DNA from: Prevotella sp. | GTDB taxonomy: Bacteria > Bacteroidota > Bacteroidia > Bacteroidales > Bacteroidaceae | DNA: 64,000 bases | Assembly (NCBI GenBank): GCA_015060485.1 | Contig: SUYI01000001.1 | Location: 62,001-126,000 of the forward strand | Direction: 5' to 3' | Shown here: positions 27,213 through 36,895 of the stretch, piece after piece | How the letters are laid out: each line of letters opens with the position of its first letter | How positions within the stretch are numbered: the first letter of the stretch is position 1 | Program-made: the position numbers and the translations under genes | Notes under the pieces: generated by a model | Told to the model about the DNA's origin: nothing | The model's database searches: none | Seen by the model: the letters and a program-made list of their open reading frames with translations, nothing else

Positions 27213-27743
27213 ATGCTGCCATTCACCATTTACCGATCACTATTCATACTCCTCGTGCTGACGGTGTTCAGTGCGTGCATCTCCGACGACGATCCGTCCG
27301 AAGGAGCCAGTCTGGGCGTTGGCGATGCGTTGCCCGTGTTCCAAGTGACGATGAACGACGGCACGATGGTGCGTACGACCGATTTGTTGGGAGGTGTCTC
27401 TGTGGTGGTGCTGTTCAGCGTCGATTGTAGCGATTGTCGCCAGGAATTGCCTGAGATTCAGCGACTGTGGGACCTCAGACTCGGGGTTCCCATCGTGTTG
27501 ATAGCCCGCGAGAATACGGAGGAGCAAATCCAGGCTCATTGGCAACAAGCACAGCTGACCATGAGCTATTCGCCGCAAGCCGACCGAAAAGTCTATTCGC
27601 TGTTTGCCGCTTCTCGTGTACCTCGCATCTATATCAGCGATGCTCAGGGTGTCATCCGCTATTCGCATACGGACGAGGCAATGCCGACCGCTGAGCAACT
27701 GGCAGACGAAATCAGGACATTGTTAAAGAAAAACCAATCGTAA
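27213..27743 (+). CDS. TlpA-like thioredoxin-fold lipoprotein
   Basis: A 176-residue protein with a lipobox VFSAC (Cys22) and a TlpA/AhpC-TSA fold: LPVFQVTMNDGTMVRTTDLLGG, then VVVLFSVDCSDCRQELPEIQRLW, where C72-S-D-C75 is the redox site, and the cis-Pro segment ASRVPRIYISDAQG. It should act as an envelope disulfide reductase or oxidase. It is 3 bp upstream of a DUF6057 membrane protein gene and two genes upstream of a CxxCH lipoprotein, so a role in keeping the CxxCH cysteines reduced for haem attachment is a possible inference. An alternative role is general cell-envelope redox. Confidence 0.82.
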   Translation: MLPFTIYRSLFILLVLTVFSACISDDDPSEGASLGVGDALPVFQVTMNDGTMVRTTDLLGGVSVVVLFSVDCSDCRQELPEIQRLWDLRLGVPIVLIARENTEEQIQAHWQQAQLTMSYSPQADRKVYSLFAASRVPRIYISDAQGVIRYSHTDEAMPTAEQLADEIRTLLKKNQS

Positions 27744-27746
27744 GAC

Positions 27747-29609
27747 ATGCAGAAAAAACTATTCTTCAAGCAACATGCCTATGTCGGCCTGTGGTTGGCG
27801 GCACTCGTCGTGGTGGCTGGCGTATTGCTGACCTACGAGAGCCATTTGCTGTGGAAGATACAAGAGAAGAACCTTTTCCTCTGCTCCGTGCTGTTCTTCA
27901 AAGAGCAGCTGGTGGTGCCTGGAGGTTTGTTGACATGGGTGGGAACGTGGTTTACGCAGTTCCTGTATATCCCGTGGGTGGGTGTGTTGATGCTCTGCTG
28001 TTGGTGGTGGCTACTGATGATTATCGTGAAACGCGCTTTTGGTATCCCCAACCGATGGGCCATCGTGATGCTCATACCCGTTGCCTTGCTGCTGACGACT
28101 ATTACGGATCAGGGCTATTGGATCTATATGCTGAAGCTGAGGGGCCATTTCTTCGTGTCGACCATCGGTACGACAGCTGTGGCAGCATTATTGTGGGGCT
28201 TCAGATGCGTCATGAATAAATACAGCCTCCGTGCAATATACATCTTTCTTACCTGTGCTGTAGGTTATCCGCTGATGGGCATCTACGGACTGGCTGCTGC
28301 CCTGCTGATGGGTATCTGGTCGTGGAGGTTGTCGGCCTCCCGCATCGCAGCAGTCATCCATAGCGTAGTGGCTGTCGTCAGCATTGCTGCCGTTCCACTG
28401 TTCTGCTATCGCTATATTTACTATCAGGTCAATCTGGCCAATATCCTCTGGGCAGAATTGCCGCTGTATTTTATCACCGAGAATCACCCCACCTATTATA
28501 TTCCCTACTATCTGCTGGCACTCTTCTTCGTCGTGCTGGTTGTAACCAGTCAAGAGGGGAAGGCTCAGATGGTGGCGATGACAAAGACGGCTTCTAAGTC
28601 GAGAAAGCTGTTGGAATGGCTGGGGCAAGGGGTTATCGCCATCTTGTTGGTGGCTGGCGTTTACACCTTTTGGATGAAGGACGAGAACTTCCATCATGAG
28701 CTGGCCATGCAGCACCATATTTCGAACCTTGACTGGAACGGGGTGTTAGACGAGGCTGTCGCCCAGAAGGACGAGCCGACACGTGCCATCGTGATGATGC
28801 GTAACCTCGCACTTTCACGACTTGGCAAACAAGGTGACCTCATGTTCTTCTACAAAAATGGTTCTAAGGCATACGATGCTCCCTTTGGCATGCGTCTGAT
28901 GCTCGTGGTCGGTCCGATGATTTACTATCAGTACGGCATGCTGAACTACTGCAACCGCCTGTGTGTGGAGATGGGTGTGGAGTTTGGCTTCCGTGCAGAA
29001 GACTACAAGTTGCTGGTGAATTGTGCTATTCTCGACAACGATCAGCCCTTGGCCCGTAAGTATATCGGAATCTTGAAGCAGACGATGTTCTTCAGCGACT
29101 GGGCCCAACAGGCCGAAAAGCTCTTAGGACATCCGGAACTCATTGCCCAAGATGCTGAACGTGAACCTATTACCCACATGCTGCACTACAATAACGTGCT
29201 TGGCGGTGATCAGGGAGATATCGAGAGTTTCCTGATGCGACAGCTGGCCCGCAGCACCTATACCGACGATCCTCTCTTCCAGGAACAGACCCTGTTAGCT
29301 ACCCTGTGGACTAAGGATGTCAAACGGTTCTGGTATCATTTCAGCGATTATGTCAAGTTGCACCCCCAGGGACCGATACCTCGCTATTATCAGGAGGCTG
29401 CTTACCTGTACATAGAGATGGAAGAGAGCCCGAATGTGGGTAATATGCCTTTCAGTCCCGGTATCAAGGAGGGCTTTGAGCGTTTCGCCACAACGATGTC
29501 GAACTACGACGGGCGTGATGTGGCGGTGGCTCGCGAAGAACTTTTCCCGTTCTTCGGAGATACCTATTACTACGACTACTACACAATGAGTAATTTGCCA
29601 GAATATTAA
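27747..29609 (+). CDS. DUF6057-family multi-pass membrane protein (copy 1)
   Basis: A 620-residue protein. Residues ~12-305 contain about nine transmembrane helices (for example VGLWLAALVVVAGVLLTY, VGVLMLCCWWWLLMII, WAIVMLIPVALLLTTI, YYLLALFFVVLVV). The soluble C-terminal half (~315-620) is helical with TPR-like repeats and conserved phrases HHELAMQHHISNLDWNGVLDEA, PTRAIVMMRNLALSRLGK and EPITHMLHYNNVLGGD. I recognise it as DUF6057; no function is established. A paralogue with the same phrases lies at 52585-54432. It is 3 bp after the TlpA-like gene and 6 bp before the CxxCH gene, a tight operon. Confidence 0.85.
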   Translation: MQKKLFFKQHAYVGLWLAALVVVAGVLLTYESHLLWKIQEKNLFLCSVLFFKEQLVVPGGLLTWVGTWFTQFLYIPWVGVLMLCCWWWLLMIIVKRAFGIPNRWAIVMLIPVALLLTTITDQGYWIYMLKLRGHFFVSTIGTTAVAALLWGFRCVMNKYSLRAIYIFLTCAVGYPLMGIYGLAAALLMGIWSWRLSASRIAAVIHSVVAVVSIAAVPLFCYRYIYYQVNLANILWAELPLYFITENHPTYYIPYYLLALFFVVLVVTSQEGKAQMVAMTKTASKSRKLLEWLGQGVIAILLVAGVYTFWMKDENFHHELAMQHHISNLDWNGVLDEAVAQKDEPTRAIVMMRNLALSRLGKQGDLMFFYKNGSKAYDAPFGMRLMLVVGPMIYYQYGMLNYCNRLCVEMGVEFGFRAEDYKLLVNCAILDNDQPLARKYIGILKQTMFFSDWAQQAEKLLGHPELIAQDAEREPITHMLHYNNVLGGDQGDIESFLMRQLARSTYTDDPLFQEQTLLATLWTKDVKRFWYHFSDYVKLHPQGPIPRYYQEAAYLYIEMEESPNVGNMPFSPGIKEGFERFATTMSNYDGRDVAVAREELFPFFGDTYYYDYYTMSNLPEY

Positions 29610-29615
29610 GAAGTT

Positions 29616-31109
29616 ATGATAAGGAAACTATGCTATATCGGCTGTTGTGTGGCCATGATGGGTTGTTCGGGGCCTTCTGTTCCTGAGGTGTTTACCGATT
29701 CCAAGGAGCCGCCCAAGATTTATCCCGACTATACGGATGTGACGATTCCCATCAATATGGCTCCTCTGACCTTCGAACTCGATGAGGTTGCTGACGAGAT
29801 GATAGCCCGCTTTGCTGTTGGCGATGAACAGATTATCTGTAAGGACAAGGCTCAGCCGGACGTGGACGACTGGCGCGCACTTGCAGAAAAAGCCAAGGGC
29901 GGTGCCATTGCTGTCGATGTGTATGTCCGCAAGGCTGACCGGTGGACGCACTACAAACCTTTCAGCATCTTTGTGTCGCCCGACAGCATTGACAGTTATC
30001 TGAGTTACCGCCTCATCTTCCCGTCATTCGTCAGTTACGAGGCTCTGACTATCAGCCAGCGCTGTCTGGAGAACTACGACGAGAGCGTCATCTACGACAA
30101 TATTCTCTGTTCTTTCGAAAAGGATGGTCAGTGTATCAACTGCCACCACTATCAGCAGTACAATCCTCGGCGCATGCAGTTTCATGCCCGTCAGAACAAT
30201 GGCGGTACCATTATTGCCTACGACGGGAAGATCAAGAAGGTGGATATGCGCAACGACTCCATCCTGTCGGCAGGTGTCTATCCTGCCTGGCACCCGTGGT
30301 TGAACCTGATAGTCTATTCCACCAACAAAACCCTGCAAAGTTTCCATACGACCGACCCGAACAAGATTGAGGTTTACGACACCGAGAGCGATCTCATCGC
30401 CTATGATGTTGTAAAGGGTGAGGTAACCAATCTGGAGAACGATCCTTCGGAGCTGGAGGTGTTCCCCGCCTGGGCTCCTGACGGTAAGACACTCTACTAT
30501 TGCAGTGCCCACTTCGAACGGCAGGATACCACGGTGTCGTTGGTTTCCGAGGTAGTGGCGCGTTCGAAGGAACTGAAATACAAGATCTATAAGAAAAGCT
30601 TTGATCCCGAGACGATGGCTTTTGGTTCCCGTGAACTGGTATTCGCGGCCGACTCATTGTCTGCTACGTTGCCTCGCATATCGCCCGATGGACGCTATCT
30701 GATGTTTACCCTTGCTGAATTTGGCGTGTTCCACATCTGGCACCACGATGCCGATTTGTGGCTGATGGACTTCGAAAGCGGTGAGGTGCGTAACATCGGG
30801 GAGATTAACTCGCCCGACACCGAGAGTTATCACTCTTGGTCGAGCAACGGCCGGTGGGTGGTGTTCAGCAGCCGTCGCGACGATGGCACCTATACCCGCC
30901 CGTTCTTTGCCCACATCGACAAGGACGGCCATTGGGCCAAGCCATTCGAATTGCCGCAGGCCGATCCGGACTATCACCGCCAATTTATGAAATGTTACAA
31001 CATTCCGGAGTTTATGAAAGGTCTCGTTACCATCAAGCCACAAGATTTTGCCGACGTGCTGAAAGGAAGGGGTAAGCCAGTCCGCTATGTTCCCGCATTA
31101 GGCAAGTAA
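29616..31109 (+). CDS. TolB/PD40 beta-propeller lipoprotein with CxxCH motif (copy 1)
   Basis: A 497-residue protein with lipobox AMMGC (Cys17). The N-terminal ~165 residues are beta-rich; a haem-c-type motif C173-I-N-C-H177 follows, in GQCINCHHYQQYNPRRMQFHARQ. The second half carries PD40/TolB propeller blades: FPAWAPDGKTLYYCSAHF, PRISPDGRYLMFTLAEFGVFHIWHHDADLWLMD, SYHSWSSNGRWVVFSSRRDD. I infer an envelope c-type cytochrome-like sensor or electron carrier fused to a propeller; the motif alone does not prove haem binding. A paralogue with an in-frame stop is at 51077-52582. Third gene of the tlpA-DUF6057-PD40 operon. Confidence 0.82.
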   Translation: MIRKLCYIGCCVAMMGCSGPSVPEVFTDSKEPPKIYPDYTDVTIPINMAPLTFELDEVADEMIARFAVGDEQIICKDKAQPDVDDWRALAEKAKGGAIAVDVYVRKADRWTHYKPFSIFVSPDSIDSYLSYRLIFPSFVSYEALTISQRCLENYDESVIYDNILCSFEKDGQCINCHHYQQYNPRRMQFHARQNNGGTIIAYDGKIKKVDMRNDSILSAGVYPAWHPWLNLIVYSTNKTLQSFHTTDPNKIEVYDTESDLIAYDVVKGEVTNLENDPSELEVFPAWAPDGKTLYYCSAHFERQDTTVSLVSEVVARSKELKYKIYKKSFDPETMAFGSRELVFAADSLSATLPRISPDGRYLMFTLAEFGVFHIWHHDADLWLMDFESGEVRNIGEINSPDTESYHSWSSNGRWVVFSSRRDDGTYTRPFFAHIDKDGHWAKPFELPQADPDYHRQFMKCYNIPEFMKGLVTIKPQDFADVLKGRGKPVRYVPALGK

Positions 31110-31130
31110 CTTTTTTTCTCATCGACTCGC

Positions 31131-33500
31131 TCAAAAGGCGATGCTCATCTTGTATTGAGGAACTACCTCAACGGACTGGATGTCAACGACAGGACCGCGA
31201 CTTAAGTCCGGAATAGCGTTGTGGGGCAGGTCGCGCAGGAAGGGAGCATCGGATCGCAACGGACGGAAATAGAAAGTCAGCGGATCGGTCTGTAGGTCTG
31301 TTGCATAACGTTTCAGACCAATGGTCCAAGGCTCCCCGTGATAGAACTCATCTTGTACCAGCTGTCCTTTCATAAAGGCCATAGCGACGTCACCGACATA
31401 ATGGATACGAAGGAAATATTCCTGAACAGGGCTATTGTCCGCTGGTGCAATGGTCAAATCGTCCAAGATGCGCACGCTCATTCTGCGTGGGCCGGCTTTT
31501 TTGACTTCATATCGCGGCGCAACGGGCGTCACTATAGCAGTCTGTTCCTTGAAACCCTGAGCGGAAGGGTAGAGCACGTAACGCACCTGATGCTCACCCA
31601 GACAGAGCAGGTCGGCTCCTTGCTCTGAAGGTAACACAGTGGCCGAAGTGATGAGCAGGTGGTTGTCTGTTTTGGTGGCGTCCAGAGCCTGCTGGCGCGT
31701 CAGTGTGGTGATCTTGATGGTTTTTCCTGCTTTCGTCTTGATGCTGAACGTAGAACGGAGTCCAGCTACAGGCTTGAAGGTGTTCTTACCCTTGACGGTT
31801 GCGGGGTCGAACAGGTATTCTGTCGCCATGCCTTCGGGAGCGAAGAAGATGTAGTGCTCTGTGCCGCGATCGTTCAGTTTCATCAGCAACTGGGCGGTGG
31901 CATATTTCAGCAGTGCACCATGCATGTCGAAATTAAAGGGCAGTATGACACTCTCGTCCTTGGGCAGGGTAAACGTGCCGTTGGCCGGAATCCTTAATTC
32001 TTCTTCCTTCATTCTTAATTTAATCTGCAGGTCCTTCATGTCGTGACGCAGTGTGTCGTGATCCTGGAAATTAATCATAAACAGGAATCCTGCTCCGTCC
32101 TTGATGCGGGCCGCATAGCGCAGGTCGTCGCGGTTGCCGGGAGTCATTTTCTCCCAGCCCTCGGGAAGAACGGGTTCCATGGGTGCCAGACGGTCGCCAA
32201 AGTCAGCGAGGAACGTGTGGAGCAGTCGCAGGTTGCGATACATCTTTCCCTCAAGGCCAAATTCGCCTATCGGAGCTTGGAAGTCATACGATATCTTGGG
32301 CATGCCCATGGGTTCGTCCTGGAACGAGCCGACACCACCGATTTGTTTGGGGGTCGAACCGCCATGATACATGTAGTAGCCGATGCCGTTAGAACCACTG
32401 CCCAGCGTGCGGACCATCAGCCCTTCTGCGGCTTTGGCCGTCACGATGGGACGGGCGGAATAAATCATTTGGATGCCTGCACCCATCTCAGCGCAAAACG
32501 AGGGATAGTCCTGCGGATTGTAGCGCGTCGGGGAATAGTCGGCTTCACGGGTCAGGTCCTTAAACATCAGGAAACGCGACATGGTAGGTTTCTTGACCCA
32601 GAAAGGATAGGTGTAGGCGGCAGTGACAGGAATGGCTTCGCCCTCGATGACAGCGGCATTTCCCCAGCCTGTAGCCGTGTAGAAAGGCACGTCGATGCCG
32701 GCTTCCTGAGCCATCTCTTTCAGCAGGCGCATGTGGACGGTACCCATCTCAGCACCAGTCGCCTTGTGCGCCTGTTCGCCCACACCAATCATCGCCTCGC
32801 CGGCATTATACGATGCTGCCGTATTGTCTTTGGGTTCCCCGGGGTAACAGATGGCCCAGGGTGCCGCAGAATGTTGCATCTCGTTTTCTATCTGACAGCC
32901 GATAACCGGTCCGCCATCCTTGTAATAGAGTCCCTGCAGCTGCTTTCCGATTTCAGTATACAGCCGTTTGACCAGCTTTAGGTATTCAGGATCATTGGAA
33001 CGTACTTCCAGTGGCTTGGCGAAGAGCCAGTCGGGAAATCCACCGCTGCGTATTTCACCATGACAGAAAGGACCAATGCGTACGATGACGGGCATCTGGT
33101 GCTTCTGGCATAATTCCACGAAACGGCGCAAGTTACGCTGACCGTCCCAGCGGAACTGTCCTTCCACCTCCTCGTGGAGCGACCAGAAGATGTAGGTCGG
33201 AATGACCGTCACGCCTCCAGCTTTCATCTTCAGAATCTCTTCCTCCCACTGGTCGGCAAGATAGCGCGAAAAATGGAATTCACCCATGACGGGAATGACG
33301 GGACGTCCGTCGATAGACATGTAGAAGTTGTTGACGTCGATACGGCCTCCCGAGGGCGATGTGCCTCCCATGCGGAGGTGGTCGCTCTTGATGACTTTCG
33401 GCTGTGCAGGAGCCGTTAACTCATAGACGTGTTGTGCCACACAGAAGGTAATACCCCACGCGAGTAGCGAGAGCGTCGTCAGCAATTTCTTCATAGACAT
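31131..33500 (-). CDS. Secreted glycoside hydrolase family 35 beta-galactosidase
   Basis: A 789-residue protein with a signal peptide (MKKLLTTLSLLAWGITFCVA) and a GH35 TIM barrel: PVMGEFHFSRYLADQWEEEILKMKAGGVTVIPTYIFWSLHE, RIGPFCHGEIRSGGFPDWL and GCQIENEMQ (IENE at 204-207, with the acid/base Glu). The second half is beta-sandwich. It would remove terminal beta-galactose from plant or host glycans. Family normal length is ~600-850. A short in-frame stretch (KLRMKEEELRIP, DNA 31991-32025) is made of the AATTCTTCTTCCTTCATT phrase. The start overlaps the DUF5107 gene by 10 bp. Confidence 0.9.
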   Translation of the reverse strand: MSMKKLLTTLSLLAWGITFCVAQHVYELTAPAQPKVIKSDHLRMGGTSPSGGRIDVNNFYMSIDGRPVIPVMGEFHFSRYLADQWEEEILKMKAGGVTVIPTYIFWSLHEEVEGQFRWDGQRNLRRFVELCQKHQMPVIVRIGPFCHGEIRSGGFPDWLFAKPLEVRSNDPEYLKLVKRLYTEIGKQLQGLYYKDGGPVIGCQIENEMQHSAAPWAICYPGEPKDNTAASYNAGEAMIGVGEQAHKATGAEMGTVHMRLLKEMAQEAGIDVPFYTATGWGNAAVIEGEAIPVTAAYTYPFWVKKPTMSRFLMFKDLTREADYSPTRYNPQDYPSFCAEMGAGIQMIYSARPIVTAKAAEGLMVRTLGSGSNGIGYYMYHGGSTPKQIGGVGSFQDEPMGMPKISYDFQAPIGEFGLEGKMYRNLRLLHTFLADFGDRLAPMEPVLPEGWEKMTPGNRDDLRYAARIKDGAGFLFMINFQDHDTLRHDMKDLQIKLRMKEEELRIPANGTFTLPKDESVILPFNFDMHGALLKYATAQLLMKLNDRGTEHYIFFAPEGMATEYLFDPATVKGKNTFKPVAGLRSTFSIKTKAGKTIKITTLTRQQALDATKTDNHLLITSATVLPSEQGADLLCLGEHQVRYVLYPSAQGFKEQTAIVTPVAPRYEVKKAGPRRMSVRILDDLTIAPADNSPVQEYFLRIHYVGDVAMAFMKGQLVQDEFYHGEPWTIGLKRYATDLQTDPLTFYFRPLRSDAPFLRDLPHNAIPDLSRGPVVDIQSVEVVPQYKMSIAF

Positions 33501-36500
33501 AGCGTTTTCAGTTGTTGAATGCCCTGATGGTTGTTGTCGAGGGCAGCAACCTCGTCCAGATATTTCTGCGCCTTCGCCTTGTCTCCCATGCCGTAATAGC
33601 CCAGAGCGAGCATATACTTGCAGTGAATCTCGTTTTTTGTGTCAAGTTCAGAATATCCGTCCTCACGGTTTTCTTCCCATATCAACAAGTCGGGCAGAGA
33701 GACTGCAAAATAGTCCATCACCTGATGTTCGAAGACGTGCTGCTTGCCGTAGTTGATGAGCTTATAGAAACGTCCGTGGGCCTCACCCTCGCGGCCGAGT
33801 TTCAACAGTGCCATACCCTGATAGAATATCTTGTCGGGCTTGGCATCGTTGTAGTACATGGCGGCAGCAGGTTCCTGTGGTCCCTTCGTGGCCTCTTCCC
33901 AACAATCTTTGGCCTTTGCCTTTTCTCCGATGGCGTCATAAGCGATACCCAACAGATAATAGAAATCGTTCTCCTGGGCGCCATAGAGTTTACCCTCGCC
34001 CAAATGATGCGGATATTCCAAGCACTCGTTGAGCAGGCGGATGGCCTCATGGATATCGGGATTGCCAGATTGTCCGTTGAGAGCTTGTTTCGCAAGTTCT
34101 ACACGACAAATCTGGTATTGTGCCGGTACCTTGCCTTCGCCACCCTCCCAAGGATGGAACTGGTGGGCGTCAAGCTTCGCTTTGGCCTCTTCGTAACGTC
34201 CCAACTGGTTCAGCAGGGTAATCTCCTCGAGTACGAGGTCGTCGCGCTGGGCAATCAGCTCAGGATACTGCCGGAGGAAGTCGAGACGCTCCTGATGGGG
34301 CTTGTGCAGGCGTTTGTATAGCTGGTCGAGTTCCATGAGGACACGGCTGTCCGTTTCGTCCAGCCGGAACGCTTTCTCCATGTATTCCAAAGCCTCTTCC
34401 TGACGATTCTGTTTGTTGAAGCGCGCCAATGCCAGATTGCGCCATACGGTGGGGAACATAGGATCAAGCTTTGCAGAGAGTTCCCAGTTTTCTATGGCTA
34501 CATCATACTGACGCTTGTCGTAGTAGAGACATCCGAGATAGTAATGTGCCTTGGCTCCGTCAGGATTCATGGTCTTGGCCATCGTCAACACGTTGACATC
34601 CTCCAGGCGGTTGGGGAAGCAACAGTAGCTGTCAACCTGCTCTGCCTCTTCAAATGCCGCATTGGCAGCAACGGCATCATCCAGCCCGAGTTGTGCCCAA
34701 CCTATATAATAACAGGTCATCGGGTGTCGGCCCGGCGCCAGTTGCAGGATGTCGATACACTCCTGCCACAGTCCTGCCTGAGCATAGTCCAGCGCCAGCT
34801 CATGATAGTTGTAAACGCTGTCGTGCATCAGCTGCTGCAGATGTTCCAACGACTGGCCTGTCAACAGGTATTGCTCAAACATACAGCCATAGTTGAAATG
34901 GTCCAGTTTCAGCGACTCGCTGATCCACACTTGTGCCTCGTCCTGATGTCCCGACAGACGTAAGACGGCAGCCTTCAGAGCACGGGCCTTATGGTTGCAA
35001 CTATTGAAGACAAGACAGCGGTTCAGCTCGTCGAGGGCATCGTCATAGCGCCCCTGCGACGTACTGATACAGGCTGCTTCGAAATAGCCGGCATCGGCCC
35101 ACGCCTTGTTCCACGTGGACTTCCAGAAGAGTTCGTATGCCTCCTGCAGACGATATTGGTACTTCAGACAGAGTGCCAGATGGAACAACGCCTCACCGTC
35201 ATAAGGATTGGGATTGCGCTTTTGCCAAATCTTCACCGCCTTTCTCAGATAGGGTTCTGCCTTTTGGAACCGGCCGCGACGCAGATACCAGAGTCCCGTC
35301 TGATTCAGACAGCGCACATCGTTGGGGTCACGGCGCAGGGCCTCCTCATAGTAGTCGAGCGCCGACCACGTAGCATGACGATATTGTTCCAGATGGAGTC
35401 CTGTCAGGTAGAGCTGATCATTGGTCTTGGTATCCTGCGGAGGCAGTGCGGGTTCTGCAGCATCGGGGATGGGACGAATCTCGTCGTCTTCTGCCTGCCA
35501 TGTTAATAGAGGTGAGGGATGAGTGGCAAGCGGTGAGCGCATAGTAAAGAGCAGGTCGTTCAACGTTGTCCCCTTGACATCAATTGTCTCCTCGAAAACC
35601 GTTTCTGGCGACAGCGTCACCACCTTATCATAATAGGTCTTGCCTTCTTTCTGGCTGAGCACGATGCGTACTTCCTGCTTCGATGTGGCCAGCACCTTGA
35701 AATGTGCTCCAGCCTCCGTCAGCTCGATATTCAGGATAAAGTCCTTCGAGGCCTGCTTCACAATGCCAATCTCGCGATAGGGCATGAAATACTGCACGAA
35801 CTGCTTTTCTTCGTAGGGCATCAGCCATGTGAAGTCGGGCTGGTTTTCGGTATACACACCCGCCATCAGTTCGATATAGGGGCGGAAGCCGGAATTGGTG
35901 ATTCCGATGGCAGAACCGTCGGACACGCTATCAGTCAGATTCCGGTCCCAGGCACGTCCGAAGTCGCCGTTACCCCAGGTCCACTGCTTCTTGCCTGACG
36001 AGAAATGGTGCGAGGCGACATGCAGTATACCGCCCTTGCTATCGTTCTCGTATCCTCCCTCAAAGTCGTACTTCGAATTGACGGCCATATAGCTGGTTGG
36101 CACGAAGATGTTTTTATAGTTCGAAATGTCGACACCTGCCGAATAGTCCATCTTATAATAGGTTCCTGTGGCGATGGGGAAACTCGATACGGCGCGTTTG
36201 CCATGATCGAACACCGCGTTGACATCAGGTGGGAACACACTTTGGTAGGCATCGTTCACCTCGACGGCGGGGTTGGCCCACCAAAGGAATGTCTGTGGCA
36301 AAGAGGTGCGGTTCGATACCTTGCCTTGAATCTCCAGATAGGCACATCCGGGGCGCAGCGTAAAGCCCGCCATACCCTTCTGGTGGAACATGCGCTCCAT
36401 CTCGTTCACCCATACCGTCACACTGCCGTCCTCGTTTTCCACGATGTCGCAGTCGACGGGCAGATAGGTGCTCGGACGGTGGTGCTGAGGCCAGTTGAAT

Positions 36501-36841
36501 TCGATGCCGCCACTGATCCAAGGTCCGGTCAGTCCTACGAGAGCCGGTTTGATGACGTGGTTGTAATATACGAAGTGGCGCTGCTTGATTTTATCGTACG
36601 CCATCTGGATGCGACCGCCTAACTCAGGCAGGATCATCACTTTGATATACTCGTTTTCCAGCCATACGGCCAGCCACTGCTTGTCGACTTTCTCGTCTGA
36701 GATAGACTCAATGACGGGATAAGGATATACCACGCCACTCGAACCCTGATAGACACGCTTTTCCAGAAAAATGGGGTTCTTCTCAGGTTTCCCGACTTCG
36801 TAAGTGGGTATCGTTACCAACTCTCTCCAAGCTTTTATCAT
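33491..36841 (-). CDS. DUF5107 domain protein with TPR repeats
   Basis: A 1116-residue protein with no signal peptide. Residues ~30-340 are DUF5107, an aldose-epimerase-like beta-sandwich domain (WLAVWLENEYIKVMILPELGGRIQMAYDK, WPQHHRPSTYLPVD, WWANPAVEVND). Residues ~480-1116 are repeated TPRs (for example ALDYYEEALRRDPNDVRCLNQTGLWYLRRGRFQKAEPYLRKA, AIENWELSAKLDPMFPTVWRNLALARF). Proteins of this type are usually found with carbohydrate utilisation genes; here it sits between a sugar porter and GH35, so it probably recognises or processes the imported or released sugar in the cytoplasm. Chemistry unknown. An in-frame repeat phrase codes SPLATHPSPLLT (~35505-35540). Confidence 0.85.
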   Translation of the reverse strand: MIKAWRELVTIPTYEVGKPEKNPIFLEKRVYQGSSGVVYPYPVIESISDEKVDKQWLAVWLENEYIKVMILPELGGRIQMAYDKIKQRHFVYYNHVIKPALVGLTGPWISGGIEFNWPQHHRPSTYLPVDCDIVENEDGSVTVWVNEMERMFHQKGMAGFTLRPGCAYLEIQGKVSNRTSLPQTFLWWANPAVEVNDAYQSVFPPDVNAVFDHGKRAVSSFPIATGTYYKMDYSAGVDISNYKNIFVPTSYMAVNSKYDFEGGYENDSKGGILHVASHHFSSGKKQWTWGNGDFGRAWDRNLTDSVSDGSAIGITNSGFRPYIELMAGVYTENQPDFTWLMPYEEKQFVQYFMPYREIGIVKQASKDFILNIELTEAGAHFKVLATSKQEVRIVLSQKEGKTYYDKVVTLSPETVFEETIDVKGTTLNDLLFTMRSPLATHPSPLLTWQAEDDEIRPIPDAAEPALPPQDTKTNDQLYLTGLHLEQYRHATWSALDYYEEALRRDPNDVRCLNQTGLWYLRRGRFQKAEPYLRKAVKIWQKRNPNPYDGEALFHLALCLKYQYRLQEAYELFWKSTWNKAWADAGYFEAACISTSQGRYDDALDELNRCLVFNSCNHKARALKAAVLRLSGHQDEAQVWISESLKLDHFNYGCMFEQYLLTGQSLEHLQQLMHDSVYNYHELALDYAQAGLWQECIDILQLAPGRHPMTCYYIGWAQLGLDDAVAANAAFEEAEQVDSYCCFPNRLEDVNVLTMAKTMNPDGAKAHYYLGCLYYDKRQYDVAIENWELSAKLDPMFPTVWRNLALARFNKQNRQEEALEYMEKAFRLDETDSRVLMELDQLYKRLHKPHQERLDFLRQYPELIAQRDDLVLEEITLLNQLGRYEEAKAKLDAHQFHPWEGGEGKVPAQYQICRVELAKQALNGQSGNPDIHEAIRLLNECLEYPHHLGEGKLYGAQENDFYYLLGIAYDAIGEKAKAKDCWEEATKGPQEPAAAMYYNDAKPDKIFYQGMALLKLGREGEAHGRFYKLINYGKQHVFEHQVMDYFAVSLPDLLIWEENREDGYSELDTKNEIHCKYMLALGYYGMGDKAKAQKYLDEVAALDNNHQGIQQLKTLCL

Positions 36842-36895
36842 AGTTGATTTAGTAGAATATAGTTTGATTTTGCTAGTTTGACTTTGTTCTTTGAC